Assembly: GCF_900110025.1 (NCBI RefSeq)
Contig: NZ_FOCE01000002.1
Span: 124,001-188,000, forward strand
Direction: 5' to 3'
Source of the DNA: Gemmobacter aquatilis
GTDB lineage: Bacteria > Pseudomonadota > Alphaproteobacteria > Rhodobacterales > Rhodobacteraceae
Length of the DNA: 64,000 nucleotides
The translations under genes were made by a program, and so were the position numbers. Of the stretch, positions 17,688 to 27,306 are shown piece by piece. Below the pieces are notes generated by a model that ran no database searches, was not told the origin of the DNA, and was given only the letters and a program-made list of their open reading frames with translations. Numbering within the stretch: position 1 is the first letter of the stretch; every line of letters begins with the position of its first letter.

Positions 17688-19430
17688 TCAGCGCATTTCC
17701 TCGACCGGCGTGACACCCAAGATAGCAAGGCCGGCGCAAATCACAACGCCCGCCGCACGCGCCAGCGCGATTTTCGCCTGCGTCACCGCGACATCATCCT
17801 GAATGAAGCGCAGCGCCGGTTCGTCATTGCCACGATTCCACAGACCGTGCAGGTCCGACGCCAGTTCATACAGGTAGAAGGCCACGCGATGCGGCTCGTT
17901 GCCTTTGGCCGCGATTTCCACCAGACGCGGCCATTCCGCCAGCTTAGCGGTCAGCGCGATTTCTGCCGGATGCACCAGCTGCGTCATATCGGCCACGGCC
18001 AGCGTCGCGTCATCCACCGCAACCCCCGCCTCGCGCGCCTTGCGCAGCACCGAGTTGATGCGGGCATTGGCGTATTGCACATAGAAAACCGGGTTGTCCT
18101 TCGACTGTTCCAGAACCTTGTCGAAGTCGAAATCCAGCGCCATGTCGTTCTTGCGGGTCAGCATGACAAAGCGGGTGACATCGGCCCCCACCATCTCCAC
18201 CACGTCGCGCAGCGTGACGAAAGTGCCCGCGCGTTTCGACATCTTGAAGGGTTCGCCGTTCTTGAACAGCTTGACCAGCTGGATCAGCTTGATGTCCAGC
18301 GGCACGCGGCCACCGGACAGCGCCGAAACTGCCGCCTTCATCCGCTTCACATAGCCGCCATGGTCGGCGCCGAAAATGTCGATCAGCTGATCGAAGCCGC
18401 GCTGCACCTTGTTGAAGTGATAGGCGATGTCGGGCGCGAAATAGGTCCAGCTTCCGTCCGATTTCTTCACCGGGCGATCCACGTCATCGCCATGCGCGGT
18501 GGAACGGAACAGGGTTTGCTGGCGCGGCTCCCAATCTTCCAGCGTCTTGCCTTTCGGCGGTTCCAGCACGCCTTCGTAAATCAACCCCATGCCGCGCAGC
18601 GTGTCGATCGCCGCCTCGATCTGCCCCGTGCCATACAGCGCCTTTTCCGACGAGAACACATCCATGGTGACGCCAAGCGCCGCCAGATCCTCACGGATCA
18701 TCGCCATCATCATTTCGGTGGCAAATTCGCGCACATCGGCCAGCCAGACGCTTTCCGGCTGGTCGATCAGGCTGGCGCCGTATTTGGCCTTCAGCGCCTC
18801 GCCCACCGGGATCAGGTAATCGCCGGGGTAAAGCCCCTCGCGGATTTCCGGCTCCAGCCCATTGGCCTCGCGGTAGCGTTCATAGGCCGAGCGTGCCAGC
18901 ACATCGACCTGCGCGCCGCCGTCGTTGATGTAATATTCGCGCGTCACCTGCCAGCCCGCAAAGGCCAACAGGTTCGACAGCGCATCGCCCACCACCGCGC
19001 CGCGCACATGGCCCACATGCATCGGCCCGGTCGGGTTGGCAGAGACGAATTCCACGTTCACCTTGGCCCCGCCCCCGATGGTCGATCGGCCATAATCGGC
19101 GCCGGTCTGCAGCACGGTCTTCACCAGCCCCTGCCAGACCACCGGCTGCAGACGCAGGTTCAAAAAGCCCGGCCCCGCCACTTCGGCGCTTGCCACGCGC
19201 GGATCAGCGGCCAGACGTGCGGCCAACGCCTCGGCAATCGCGCGCGGCTGCATCCCCGCCGGTTTCGCCAGCACCATCGCGGCATTGGTCGCCATATCGC
19301 CATGCGCCGGATCGCGCGGCGGCTCGACCGCCACCGCCGAAGTATCCAGACCCGCGGGCAGCGTGCCCGCCTCTGCCATGGCGCCGAGTTCGGCGATCAC
19401 GAGGCTGCGCAGTTCGGTGAACAGGTTCAT
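17688..19430 (-). CDS. argS: Arginyl-tRNA synthetase
   Basis: Class I synthetase that charges tRNA-Arg. The 580 residues include the N-terminal additional domain, the HIGH motif as HVGH in [17 protein letters not shown] (about 128-144), a KMSKS-type loop KMSKRAGTF (about 400), and the C-terminal DALR anticodon-binding helices with [19 protein letters not shown]. It lies 50 nt downstream of the GTA holin gene in the same orientation, with no evident terminator between, so read-through from the lysis genes is possible. Confidence 0.96.
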   Translation of the reverse strand: MNLFTELRSLVIAELGAMAEAGTLPAGLDTSAVAVEPPRDPAHGDMATNAAMVLAKPAGMQPRAIAEALAARLAADPRVASAEVAGPGFLNLRLQPVVWQGLVKTVLQTGADYGRSTIGGGAKVNVEFVSANPTGPMHVGHVRGAVVGDALSNLLAFAGWQVTREYYINDGGAQVDVLARSAYERYREANGLEPEIREGLYPGDYLIPVGEALKAKYGASLIDQPESVWLADVREFATEMMMAMIREDLAALGVTMDVFSSEKALYGTGQIEAAIDTLRGMGLIYEGVLEPPKGKTLEDWEPRQQTLFRSTAHGDDVDRPVKKSDGSWTYFAPDIAYHFNKVQRGFDQLIDIFGADHGGYVKRMKAAVSALSGGRVPLDIKLIQLVKLFKNGEPFKMSKRAGTFVTLRDVVEMVGADVTRFVMLTRKNDMALDFDFDKVLEQSKDNPVFYVQYANARINSVLRKAREAGVAVDDATLAVADMTQLVHPAEIALTAKLAEWPRLVEIAAKGNEPHRVAFYLYELASDLHGLWNRGNDEPALRFIQDDVAVTQAKIALARAAGVVICAGLAILGVTPVEEMR

Positions 19431-19480
19431 CTCTCACGTCCTTCCATTGCCTCCGCACATGCCAGAGGCCGGAAGGCGGG

Positions 19481-19792
19481 TCAAGTTCGTGGCGGTTTTC
19501 CGCCCGCGCGGGTGAGGAAATGCAGCCCCACAATCCCGCTGGCAAGGCCCCAGACCGGCCAGGGCGTCAGCCCCAGCGCCGCCATCCCTGCGCTGTAGCG
19601 CGCGGGATCGTAGAACGCGGCCCCCACCAGCGCAAAGACCGACAGCACCGCAAGCGGACGGATCGCCCGGTTCAGCCCCTCGATCAGCGTGGGCAGCGGC
19701 GGGCCATCTTCGCCCAGCCCCTCACGCAGGATGGCAGCGATACGGCGCAGCCGCGCGGTATCCGAGGCCAACCCCAGCAGATTCACCCCCAT
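19481..19792 (-). CDS. Holin of the gene-transfer-agent release type
   Basis: 103-residue membrane protein. The N-terminal 45 residues are soluble and charged. Two hydrophobic segments are clear (LAVLSVFALVGAAFY, about 48-62, and WPVWGLASGIVGLHFLTRA, about 79-97), and the C-terminus is basic (GGKPPRT). It overlaps the upstream muramidase gene by 10 nt. In Rhodobacter capsulatus an adjacent endolysin and holin pair outside the main cluster releases gene transfer agent particles. The partner here is the same class of muramidase, which is the main support for this call. The hydropathy alone would also fit another small membrane protein. Confidence 0.72.
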   Translation of the reverse strand: MGVNLLGLASDTARLRRIAAILREGLGEDGPPLPTLIEGLNRAIRPLAVLSVFALVGAAFYDPARYSAGMAALGLTPWPVWGLASGIVGLHFLTRAGGKPPRT

Positions 19793-20394
19793 GTCGCCAC
19801 CCGTGCCCGGTGCTGCGCCAGCGTCAGGTGGTAGGCGGGCGAGATGAACTCTTCGGCGCGGGTGATCCAGCCGCCCTTGCCGCCCGCCCGGGTCAGCACA
19901 TATTTCCGGCTGGCCGGACGGGCATCGGCCAGCGCGTAATAGTAATTGCGCCGCGCAATGCCATAAGCATCGGCCAGCGTGTCGGGCATCGCCTCGACCG
20001 CCATCTCTGCCGCCCGCGCGGTCAACGGCCCGATCACCCCATCATCCGTCAGCGGATACCCCAGATCGCCCAGCAGCCGCTGCAGGATCTTCACCGCATT
20101 GGCCCCCGCATTCACATACATGTCGAAGACCGAGGCGCGCAGACATTCGGGCAGGCGCCCGATGCCGGGGCGTTCGTAATAATCGCGCAGGAAGATATCG
20201 ACCGCCTGTTCCCGGCTGAGCCTGCGCACATCGGCGCTGGTCACCCGCCCGTCGCGCGTGAGGTCCAGCCCCAGCCGCTGCATCGTGCCCAGCGTCACGC
20301 CGTATTTCGTGGCGCCGCCCGGGTCGTCGGGGTCGTTTACATAGCCGCCTTCGCGGGCGACAATCGCCTTGGCAATCTCGGTAACGCTGTGCAT
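19783..20394 (-). CDS. Holin-associated N-acetylmuramidase (GH108 endolysin)
   Basis: Peptidoglycan-cleaving endolysin of 203 residues. The GH108 signature EGGYVNDPDDPGGATKYG (about 15-32) holds the catalytic Glu. SREQAVDIFLRDYYERPGI and ASVFDMYVNAGANAVKILQR follow. The C-terminal part from about 110 (DDGVIGPLTARAAEMAVE) resembles a peptidoglycan-binding domain. There is no signal peptide, so export would depend on the holin encoded downstream. A strong Shine-Dalgarno (GAGGAGG) lies 4 nt before the ATG but is partly inside a hairpin. The family match and holin overlap point to GTA or prophage-derived lysis; no phage genes flank it. Confidence 0.86.
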   Translation of the reverse strand: MHSVTEIAKAIVAREGGYVNDPDDPGGATKYGVTLGTMQRLGLDLTRDGRVTSADVRRLSREQAVDIFLRDYYERPGIGRLPECLRASVFDMYVNAGANAVKILQRLLGDLGYPLTDDGVIGPLTARAAEMAVEAMPDTLADAYGIARRNYYYALADARPASRKYVLTRAGGKGGWITRAEEFISPAYHLTLAQHRARVATWG

Positions 20395-20398
20395 GAGG

Positions 20399-20437
20399 CC
20401 TCCTCGGGGGTGAAGGCCCTATCCTTCCGCCCCGAGG
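20399..20437 (-). promoter_or_regulatory. Leader hairpin overlapping the endolysin Shine-Dalgarno
   Basis: On the minus strand CCTCGGGG (20437-20430) pairs with CCCCGAGG (20409-20402), with an inner stem GAAGG/CCTTC and a 6-nt loop. The right arm covers four bases of the GAGGAGG ribosome site at 20405-20399. No T tract follows, so a role in translation fits at least as well as termination of ccmE. Confidence 0.55.
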
Positions 20438-20452
20438 TTAACCCCGATGAAA

Positions 20453-20896
20453 TCAACCGTTCGGCGGCTCGTAGACGCCCTGTTCCTTCAAGGCGTCAAT
20501 CACCTCTTTCGGCATATAGGTCTCGTCATGCTTGGCGAGGATTTCGGTGGCGACAAAGGTGCCCTCCACCATCTGCCCGGTGCCGATCATGCCCTGACCT
20601 TCGGAAAACAGGTCCGGCAAGACGCCCGTGAAACTGACAGGAATGGTTTCCTTGGTGTCGGTCACGCTGAAGGTGACCGTCTCGCCCTGCCCGCGCACCA
20701 AAGACCCGGCCTCCACCAGCCCGCCCAGACGGAACACCTCGCCCGGTGCGGGCGGCTCGCTGACCACCTGCGCCGGGGCGCGAAAGAAGTTGATGCCGTC
20801 GCGCATCGCATAGCCGATCAGCGCCGTCGATCCGGCCAGCGCCACGAAGGCCAGCGCGATGATCTGGATGCGGCGTGTCTTCTTCAGCCCCTTCAT
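20453..20896 (-). CDS. ccmE: Cytochrome c maturation heme chaperone CcmE
   Basis: Periplasmic heme chaperone that covalently holds heme and passes it to CcmF/H for cytochrome c assembly. The 147 residues have an N-terminal anchor (IIALAFVALAGSTALIGYAM, about 12-31), a beta-barrel OB fold, and the heme-binding His in LAKHDETYMP (about 122). It is 9 nt after argC. The usual downstream partner ccmF is not here; the endolysin gene follows instead. Confidence 0.95.
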   Translation of the reverse strand: MKGLKKTRRIQIIALAFVALAGSTALIGYAMRDGINFFRAPAQVVSEPPAPGEVFRLGGLVEAGSLVRGQGETVTFSVTDTKETIPVSFTGVLPDLFSEGQGMIGTGQMVEGTFVATEILAKHDETYMPKEVIDALKEQGVYEPPNG

Positions 20897-20905
20897 GTCG
20901 CCCCC

Positions 20906-21934
20906 TTACGGGAAAACGGGGGCCAGCATCAGCCCGTCCGTCTCCTCCAGCCCCAGCATCAGGTTGGCGTTCTGGATCGCCTGACCGGAAGAGCCCTTGG
21001 TCAGGTTGTCCAGCACCGCCACCACCAGCGTGCGGCCGGGAATCCGATCCCCAACCACGCCAATATGGCAGTAATTGGAGCCGCGGATGTCGCGTGTCGA
21101 GGGGAGTGCGCCGAAAGGTAGCACCTCGATGAACGGCTCCAGCGCATAGCGCGACTCCAGCGCCGCCCAGACGGTCTGCGCCTCGCCCTTCACATAGACC
21201 GAGGCGAGGATGCCGCGATTCATCGGGCTGAGATGCGGGGTGAACTGCACCAGAACCGGGCGCCCGGCGATCTTGCTGAATTCCTGATCGAATTCGCCCA
21301 GATGCCGGTGCTTGCCTCCCGCCGAATAGGCGTGCGTGCCCTCCGAAAGCTCGGCGTGCAGCAGGTTTTCCTTCAGCGACCGCCCGGCGCCGGAAACCCC
21401 CGCCTTCAGGTCGATCAGGATGTCGTCCAGATCAATGCAGCCCGCCTCGATCAGCGGGCGCAGCGCGAATTGCCCGGTGGCCGCATTGCAGCCGGTGCCC
21501 GCCACCAGCCGCGCCGCGCGGATGTCGTCGCGGTAGAATTCGGTCAGGCCATAGACGGCCTCGGCCTGCAGTTCCGGCGCGGCATGGGGCTGGCCATACC
21601 ATTTCTGATATTCCGCCACATCGCGCAGCCGGAAATCCGCGCTCAGATCCACCACCCGCAGATCGCGCGGCAGTTCCCTGATGACAGCCTGTGAGGTGGC
21701 GTGCGGCAGCGCGCAGAAGGCCAGATCGACCCGGGAAAAATCAATCTCGTCGATCTTGCACAGTTTCGGCAGATCCAGATGGCGCAGAAAGGGGAACACC
21801 TCGGCCATGGCCATGCCTGCCTTGCGGTCACCCGACAGCGCCACGATCTGCATATGCGGATGGGTGGCAATCAGGCGGACGAGTTCCGCCCCAGTGTAGC
21901 CAGATGCGCCAAGGATTGCGATTTTCTTTTTCAT
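20906..21934 (-). CDS. argC: N-acetyl-gamma-glutamyl-phosphate reductase
   Basis: NADPH-dependent third step of arginine synthesis. The 342 residues open with the Rossmann motif [16 protein letters not shown] (about 6-21). The catalytic Cys is in [15 protein letters not shown] (about 149). [11 protein letters not shown] contains the conserved base-region His. It lies in a co-oriented run (murI upstream by 33 nt, ccmE downstream by 9 nt). The length fits the type 1 reductase. Confidence 0.95.
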   Translation of the reverse strand: MKKKIAILGASGYTGAELVRLIATHPHMQIVALSGDRKAGMAMAEVFPFLRHLDLPKLCKIDEIDFSRVDLAFCALPHATSQAVIRELPRDLRVVDLSADFRLRDVAEYQKWYGQPHAAPELQAEAVYGLTEFYRDDIRAARLVAGTGCNAATGQFALRPLIEAGCIDLDDILIDLKAGVSGAGRSLKENLLHAELSEGTHAYSAGGKHRHLGEFDQEFSKIAGRPVLVQFTPHLSPMNRGILASVYVKGEAQTVWAALESRYALEPFIEVLPFGALPSTRDIRGSNYCHIGVVGDRIPGRTLVVAVLDNLTKGSSGQAIQNANLMLGLEETDGLMLAPVFP

Positions 21935-21967
21935 GTCAGTTGGTTCCGGTCGAAAATTCAGGTGATC

Positions 21968-22780
21968 TCAGGCGGCTTCAAAGGTGATCCTGCGTCGCAG
22001 GAACTGCGTGGCCTTGCTGGAGACATAGGCCGGATCGCCGGTGGTCAGAAATTTCGACACCGTGCCAGACCCCAGCATGTCCGGCTTGCGCGCCAGATAG
22101 TCGGCAAGGCTTTCTGCCACCAGATTGGCTTGGCTATAGACCTTCACATCCGCCCCCAGCGCGTCCTGAAACGCCTGCTGCATCAGCGGGTAATGGGTGC
22201 AGCCCAGAATGGCCGCCTGAGGATGCGGCATCCGCCGTTTCAGCGCCTCGACATGGCTGCGCACCAGCGCTTCGGCCAGGATCTCGTCGCCCTGCTCGAT
22301 GGCGTCCACCACACCGCCACAGGGCTGCGCCTCGACATCCACGCCAATGGCGCGGAAGGCCAGCTCGCGCTGAAAGGCCCGGCTGGCCACCGTGGCGGGC
22401 GTGGCGAACAGCGCCACATGTTTCACCGCCACTTCGCGCGGCGGCGAATTATCGCCCCATTGCCGTTCGGTCAGCGCCTCGATCAGCGGCACGAACACGC
22501 CCAGCACCCGCTTGTTCGGCGGGATCCAGCGTTCCTGCATCCGCTTCAGCGCCGCCGCACTGGCGGTGTTGCAGGCCAAAATCACCAGATCGCAACCCTC
22601 GGCCCAAAGCCGTTCCACCGCGGCGCAGGTCAGGTTGAAGATGTCGTCATGTGTGCGCACCCCGTAAGGCGCATGGGCATTGTCGCCGAAATACACAAAC
22701 GGCACATCGGGCAGGCGCCGGGTCACGGCGTCCAGCACCGTCAGCCCGCCCAGACCCGAATCGAATACACCCACTGCCAT
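21968..22780 (-). CDS. murI: Glutamate racemase
   Basis: Makes D-glutamate for peptidoglycan. With the start at 22780 ([19 protein letters not shown]) the protein has 270 residues. The two catalytic cysteines are in [13 protein letters not shown] (about 72) and [11 protein letters not shown] (about 181), with matching [11 protein letters not shown] longer frame would overlap the upstream acyltransferase. The spacing to that gene is 13 nt, so they are probably co-transcribed. Confidence 0.94.
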   Translation of the reverse strand: MAVGVFDSGLGGLTVLDAVTRRLPDVPFVYFGDNAHAPYGVRTHDDIFNLTCAAVERLWAEGCDLVILACNTASAAALKRMQERWIPPNKRVLGVFVPLIEALTERQWGDNSPPREVAVKHVALFATPATVASRAFQRELAFRAIGVDVEAQPCGGVVDAIEQGDEILAEALVRSHVEALKRRMPHPQAAILGCTHYPLMQQAFQDALGADVKVYSQANLVAESLADYLARKPDMLGSGTVSKFLTTGDPAYVSSKATQFLRRRITFEAA

Positions 22781-22793
22781 GACTGCCCTCCCG

Positions 22794-23675
22794 CTACCGG
22801 GTTTTATACTTTGCCTCGAACTCGTGCCCGTAAGCATAGGGATCCAGAGGCTCCGGTGAAAGCTCATAGGTCGAAGCGCGCAGGAAATCCATCATCCCTT
22901 TCGCGTCAGAGCCGAATGTCGCAAGCCGCCCCGGCGGGATCGGCGCGCCGATCACGATGGGCACCGGGCGATCCAGCCGGGCGCGAAACTCCTTGATCAG
23001 CAGGCCAAGCCGCAGCGTGGCGTGCAGGTGGCTAGCCACCTGAAACAACCGGCTGTTCTGGCCGCTGAAGAACACCGGCACCACGGTCGCCCCGCTGCGC
23101 TGGATCAGCTTGGCGGTGAAGTTGCGCCAGCCCGGGTCCATCGGCCGCGCCCCGAAAGGCCGCGCGGCGGTGGACACCGTGCCGCCCGGAAAGATGCCGA
23201 TTGCCCCGCCCGCGCCCAGATAGTCTAGCGCCGCGCGGCGGGTCTGCAGGTTCAGGCTCACCGCCGCCTCGGTCGGATCAAAGCTGATCGGCAGCACCAC
23301 GCGGCGCAGATCGGGCGCCTTGACGAAGACCGCATTGGCCAGAATACGGAAATCGCCGCGGGCGCGGTCCAGCAGATGGCCCATCATCAGCCCGTCCAGG
23401 ATGCCATAAGGATGGTTGGCAATCACCACCAGCGGGCCATTGGCGGGCAGGTTGGCAAGGCTGCCGCCTTGTACCTCCAGCGTCAGGCCAAACCGTTCGG
23501 GCAGCACCTGCCAGAAGCTTTGCCCGCCCGCCACCGCCTGTTCATAGCCCGCTGCGCGGCGGATCAGCCGGGTGCGCCCGGTTGTCGCCTCCAGCGCGCG
23601 GATGATGCCACGCCCCCACCGCGTCTGCGCGGCACTGGCATAGCTGATGTCACGGCTGACGCCCTCTGTGGTCAT
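22794..23675 (-). CDS. Lysophospholipid acyltransferase family protein (PlsC-like)
   Basis: 293-residue acyltransferase. The catalytic block [17 protein letters not shown] (about 87-103) has the His and Asp with the spacing seen in hemolysin/OlsA-related members (HX5D rather than HX4D). [13 protein letters not shown] (about 157) is the phosphate-binding motif. The start at 23675 (MTTEGVSRD) is preferred because it follows GGAGGGCCGGGCC on the minus strand. It could acylate lysophosphatidic acid, or lyso-ornithine lipid made by OlsB at 6267-7022. The sequence alone does not decide. Confidence 0.78.
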   Translation of the reverse strand: MTTEGVSRDISYASAAQTRWGRGIIRALEATTGRTRLIRRAAGYEQAVAGGQSFWQVLPERFGLTLEVQGGSLANLPANGPLVVIANHPYGILDGLMMGHLLDRARGDFRILANAVFVKAPDLRRVVLPISFDPTEAAVSLNLQTRRAALDYLGAGGAIGIFPGGTVSTAARPFGARPMDPGWRNFTAKLIQRSGATVVPVFFSGQNSRLFQVASHLHATLRLGLLIKEFRARLDRPVPIVIGAPIPPGRLATFGSDAKGMMDFLRASTYELSPEPLDPYAYGHEFEAKYKTR

Positions 23676-23736
23676 GGCCCGGCCCTCCTGTCGCCTGCAC
23701 AGGGCAAACGACAGGAAGGTTACAGGATGATGACAC

Positions 23737-26700
23737 TTATTCCGCCGCCATGCGCGGGGCGGCGTCGCCCCCCGCCTGGATACGGGCAATCAGCGCCGCG
23801 CGCCGTGTGGCGGCCTTGGCGACATTGGCCTCCTTCACCGGGCCAAAGCCGCGGATCGACAGCGGCAGGTCCAGCAGCTCGCGCAGCAGCGGTTCGGTCG
23901 CCGGGGTCAGCAGCGGCAGCAGCGCATCCAGATCGGCCTCGTATTGTGCGATCAGCGCCCGTTCCGTCCGCCGTTCAGCGGTGCGCCCGAACGGGTCCAG
24001 CGCGGTGCCGCGCAGTCCTTTCGCTTGCGCCAGCAGCCGGAACAGCGGCACGATCCACGGCCCGAAGGCCCGCTTCTTCGGCCGCCCGTCCGGCCCTTTG
24101 CCGCCCAGCAAAGGCGGCGCCAGATGGAAGCTGGGCCGCAACGCCCCTTCCAGTTCCGCCTTCGCCTTGTCCAGCGTGGTCAGATGCAGCCGCGCCACTT
24201 CGTATTCGTCCTTATAGGCCAAGAGCTTGTGATACGATCTTGCCACGCTCAACCGCAGCGGACCCGGCACCGTTGCAAGCCGCGCCAGATAGCGCGCCGC
24301 CAGCGCCTCGCCCTGATAGGCGCGCAAATGATCCGCCCGGAACGCCACCGGATCGACCTGCGCCACCGCCACCGGCCGCAGCACGGCCCGCGCCTGATCG
24401 GGATGCTCCGCCGCCCAACGCCCCAGATCGAAGGCGCGCAGATTGGCCTCCACCCCCGCGCCGTTCAGCTCCACCGCCTTGCGCAGCGCCGCTTCCGACA
24501 GCGGCACCAGCCCCGCCTGCCACGCCATGCCCAAGAGCATCATGTTGGAGAAGATCGAATCCCCCAGCGTCACGCGCGCCAGTTCGGACACATCCAGAAA
24601 CGCCACCCCTTCGCGCAGCCGCGCTTGAAGGGCGACGCGCAAATCCTCGGAAGGAATGCGGAATTCGGCATTGCGGGTAAATTCGCCGGTGACGATTTCA
24701 TGGTCATTCACCACCGCCCGCGTGCGGCCCGTGGTCATCAACCCGATGGTTTTCGCCCCCGCCGTCACCACCAGATCGCCGCCGATCACCGCATCAGCCT
24801 CGCCCACCGCCACCCGTATGGCCGAGATATCCTCGGGCCGTTCCGCGATGCGGCAATGGATATGCACCGCGCCCCCCTTCTGGGCCAGCCCCGCCATTTC
24901 CATCAGCCCGGCGCCCTTGCTGTCCAGATGCGCGGCCATGGCCAGCACCGCGCCCACCGTCACCACCCCGGTGCCGCCGACGCCGGTGATGACGATGTTA
25001 TGGGTGCCGCGGATTGCTGGCAGCACCGGCTGCGGCAGATGCGGCAGGTCCAGCGCCATCGGCGCCGCCTTGCGCGGCTTTGCCCCTTCCAGCGTCACGA
25101 AAGACGGGCAAAACCCGTTGAGGCAGGAATAATCCTTGTTGCACGAGCTTTGGTCGATCGCCCGTTTGCGCCCCAGCTCCGTTTCCACCGGCACGATGGA
25201 CACGCAGTTGGATTGCACACCGCAATCGCCGCAGCCTTCGCAGATGTCGGTATTGATGAAGACCCGCTTGTCCGGGTTGGGGAAGGCGCCCTTCTTGCGC
25301 CGCCGCCGTTTTTCCGCCGCACAGGTCTGCACATAAAGGATCGCCGAAACCCCCTTCACCTGCGACAGCCGCTCTTGCACCACCATCAACTCATCGCGGG
25401 TATGGCGGCTGACTTCGGCGGGGAAGCGGCTCAGATCCAGCCCCTCTTTCGGGTCATGCACCAGCGCCACCGTCTGCACCCCCATCGCCAGCAATTCCCG
25501 CGCGATGCGGTCGGGCTTCAGATCGCCCTCGTTATGCTGGCCGCCGGTCATCGCCACGGCATCGTTATAGAGGATCTTGTAGGTGATATTCGTGCCCGCC
25601 GCCAAAGCCGCGCGGATCGCCTGCACGCCCGAATGGTTATAGGTTCCGTCCCCAAGGTTCTGGAACACATGGCCGCGCGTCGAAAACGGCGCCTCGCCGA
25701 TCCAGTTCGCGCCCTCGCCGCCCATATGGGTGAAGCCGCTGGTCGAACGGTCCATCCACTGCACCATGTAATGGCAGCCGATCCCGGCATAGGCGCGGGC
25801 CCCCTCGGGCACTTTGGTAGAGCTGTTATGCGGGCAACCGGAACAGAAATAGGGCAGCCGCGCCGCCAGATCGCGGGCATTGTCGGCCCGGCGCATCTCG
25901 GCGATGCGCGCCAGCCCGGCCTTCACCGAATCCACCCCACGCCCCTCTTCCGTCAGGATCGCGCCCAGCTTTTCGGCGATCAGCATCGGGTCCAGTGCGG
26001 CGCGGGTCGGAAACAGTTCTTCCTTGGTGCGATCATGGTGCCAGCCCAGCACGCGCCGCCCCCGGCGATCATCGAAGATCGCCTCTTTCACCTGAACCTC
26101 GATCAGCTTGCGCTTTTCCTCGACGACGACGATCACCTCCAGCCCCTCGGCCCAGTCGTGAAAGCCCTTCATGTCCAGCGGGAAGGTTTGCCCCACCTTG
26201 TAGGTGGTCAGGCCCAGCCGTTTGGCCTCGTCCGCATCAATCCCCAGCAAGGACAACGCATGGGTCAGATCCAGCCAGTTCTTGCCCGCCGCCACGAAGC
26301 CGATCTTCGCGCCCGCCTGCCCCCAGACCCGCCGGTCCATCCGGTTGGCATGGCTGAACGCCTCGGCGGCAAAGCGCTTGTGGTCGATCATCCGCGCTTC
26401 CTGCGCCACCGGCGTATCGCCCAGCCGGATGTTCAGCCCGCCCTGCGGCATCCGGAAATCGGGCAGCACGAAGGCCATCCGATGCGGATCGCCATGCACC
26501 ACCGCCGTGGCCTCCACCGTGTCCTTCATCGTCTTCAGCCCGACCCAGAGCCCGGAAAACCGGCTCAGCGCCCAGCCATACAGCCCGTAGTCCAGCACCT
26601 CCTGCACGCCTGCGGGCGACACGACCGGCATATAGGCATCCACCATCGCCCAGTCCGACTGGTGCAGCACGGTAGAGCTTTCGCCGGTGTGGTCATCCCC

Positions 26701-27147
26701 CATGGCCATCAGCACCCCGCCGAACCGGCTGGTGCCCGCCATATTGGCATGGCGCATCACGTCGCCCGAACGGTCCACCCCCGGCCCTTTGCCATACCAC
26801 AGGCCAAAGACGCCATCGAAGCGGCCTTCGCCGCGCAGTTCGGCCTGCTGGCTGCCCCAGATCGCGGTGGCGGCCAGATCCTCGTTCAGCCCCGGCTGAA
26901 ACAGGATATCCGCCGCCTCCAGCTCGCGCTGCGCCTTGGCCATGGTCAGATCCACCGCGCCCAGCGGCGAGCCGCGATAGCCGGTGCACAGCCCCGCCGT
27001 GTTCAGCCCCGCCGCCTTGTCGCGTGCCTTCTGCATCAGCATCAAGCGCACCAGCGCCTGCGTGCCGTTCAGCAGAACCGTTTCCTTGGACAAGTCATAT
27101 CTGTCGGCAAGGGTTACCCCCTGACGGATCATTTCCTGCCTGCTCAT
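23737..27147 (-). CDS. Indolepyruvate:ferredoxin oxidoreductase, fused alpha-beta
   Basis: TPP- and Fe-S-dependent enzyme that oxidatively decarboxylates aryl or branched 2-oxoacids to acyl-CoA with ferredoxin. The 1136-residue chain joins IorA-like and IorB-like parts. CSGCPHNSSTKVPEGARAYA and GIGCHYM lie near 437-465. The ferredoxin-like region holds CEGCGDCGVQSNC and CNKDYSCLNGFCP (about 630-690), and VITGVGGTGVVTVGAVLA (about 720) starts the gamma-type domain. The start has GGGGAGGTGCCC before it. It is divergent from a LysR gene, with a palindrome in the shared promoter region. Confidence 0.93.
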   Translation of the reverse strand: MSRQEMIRQGVTLADRYDLSKETVLLNGTQALVRLMLMQKARDKAAGLNTAGLCTGYRGSPLGAVDLTMAKAQRELEAADILFQPGLNEDLAATAIWGSQQAELRGEGRFDGVFGLWYGKGPGVDRSGDVMRHANMAGTSRFGGVLMAMGDDHTGESSTVLHQSDWAMVDAYMPVVSPAGVQEVLDYGLYGWALSRFSGLWVGLKTMKDTVEATAVVHGDPHRMAFVLPDFRMPQGGLNIRLGDTPVAQEARMIDHKRFAAEAFSHANRMDRRVWGQAGAKIGFVAAGKNWLDLTHALSLLGIDADEAKRLGLTTYKVGQTFPLDMKGFHDWAEGLEVIVVVEEKRKLIEVQVKEAIFDDRRGRRVLGWHHDRTKEELFPTRAALDPMLIAEKLGAILTEEGRGVDSVKAGLARIAEMRRADNARDLAARLPYFCSGCPHNSSTKVPEGARAYAGIGCHYMVQWMDRSTSGFTHMGGEGANWIGEAPFSTRGHVFQNLGDGTYNHSGVQAIRAALAAGTNITYKILYNDAVAMTGGQHNEGDLKPDRIARELLAMGVQTVALVHDPKEGLDLSRFPAEVSRHTRDELMVVQERLSQVKGVSAILYVQTCAAEKRRRRKKGAFPNPDKRVFINTDICEGCGDCGVQSNCVSIVPVETELGRKRAIDQSSCNKDYSCLNGFCPSFVTLEGAKPRKAAPMALDLPHLPQPVLPAIRGTHNIVITGVGGTGVVTVGAVLAMAAHLDSKGAGLMEMAGLAQKGGAVHIHCRIAERPEDISAIRVAVGEADAVIGGDLVVTAGAKTIGLMTTGRTRAVVNDHEIVTGEFTRNAEFRIPSEDLRVALQARLREGVAFLDVSELARVTLGDSIFSNMMLLGMAWQAGLVPLSEAALRKAVELNGAGVEANLRAFDLGRWAAEHPDQARAVLRPVAVAQVDPVAFRADHLRAYQGEALAARYLARLATVPGPLRLSVARSYHKLLAYKDEYEVARLHLTTLDKAKAELEGALRPSFHLAPPLLGGKGPDGRPKKRAFGPWIVPLFRLLAQAKGLRGTALDPFGRTAERRTERALIAQYEADLDALLPLLTPATEPLLRELLDLPLSIRGFGPVKEANVAKAATRRAALIARIQAGGDAAPRMAAE

Positions 27148-27186
27148 TGGGCACCTCCCCTTGCAAAACGAGCTGCAAGGCCATGT

Positions 27187-27207
27187 TAGGTCAAAAATGC
27201 TGACCTA
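27187..27207. promoter_or_regulatory. 21-bp palindrome between ior and lysR
   Basis: Perfect 7-bp arms TAGGTCA and TGACCTA with a 7-bp spacer (AAAATGC), 40 nt upstream of the oxidoreductase start and about 100 nt upstream of the LysR start. It has the size and symmetry of an operator; the LysR product is the first candidate. Confidence 0.6.
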
Positions 27208-27306
27208 CAAAGCGCAAAAAAGGCACAACCGGCATTTACACTCAGTTTATACTCTCTAAGTAAGCCCGAAAATGTTAGCGACAGTAAAACGATCAAGAGT
27301 TGCGCG

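Noticed and set aside
23944-27189. A 1081-codon open frame on the plus strand opposite the indolepyruvate oxidoreductase
   Set aside because: Its protein is rich in His, Arg, Gln and Pro with no domain, as expected for a shadow of a GC-rich gene. The minus-strand frame has clear Fe-S and TPP motifs.
27273-27290. TGTTAGCGACAGTA before lysR as another CceR-like site
   Set aside because: Ten of 14 positions, with a poor right half; could be chance.
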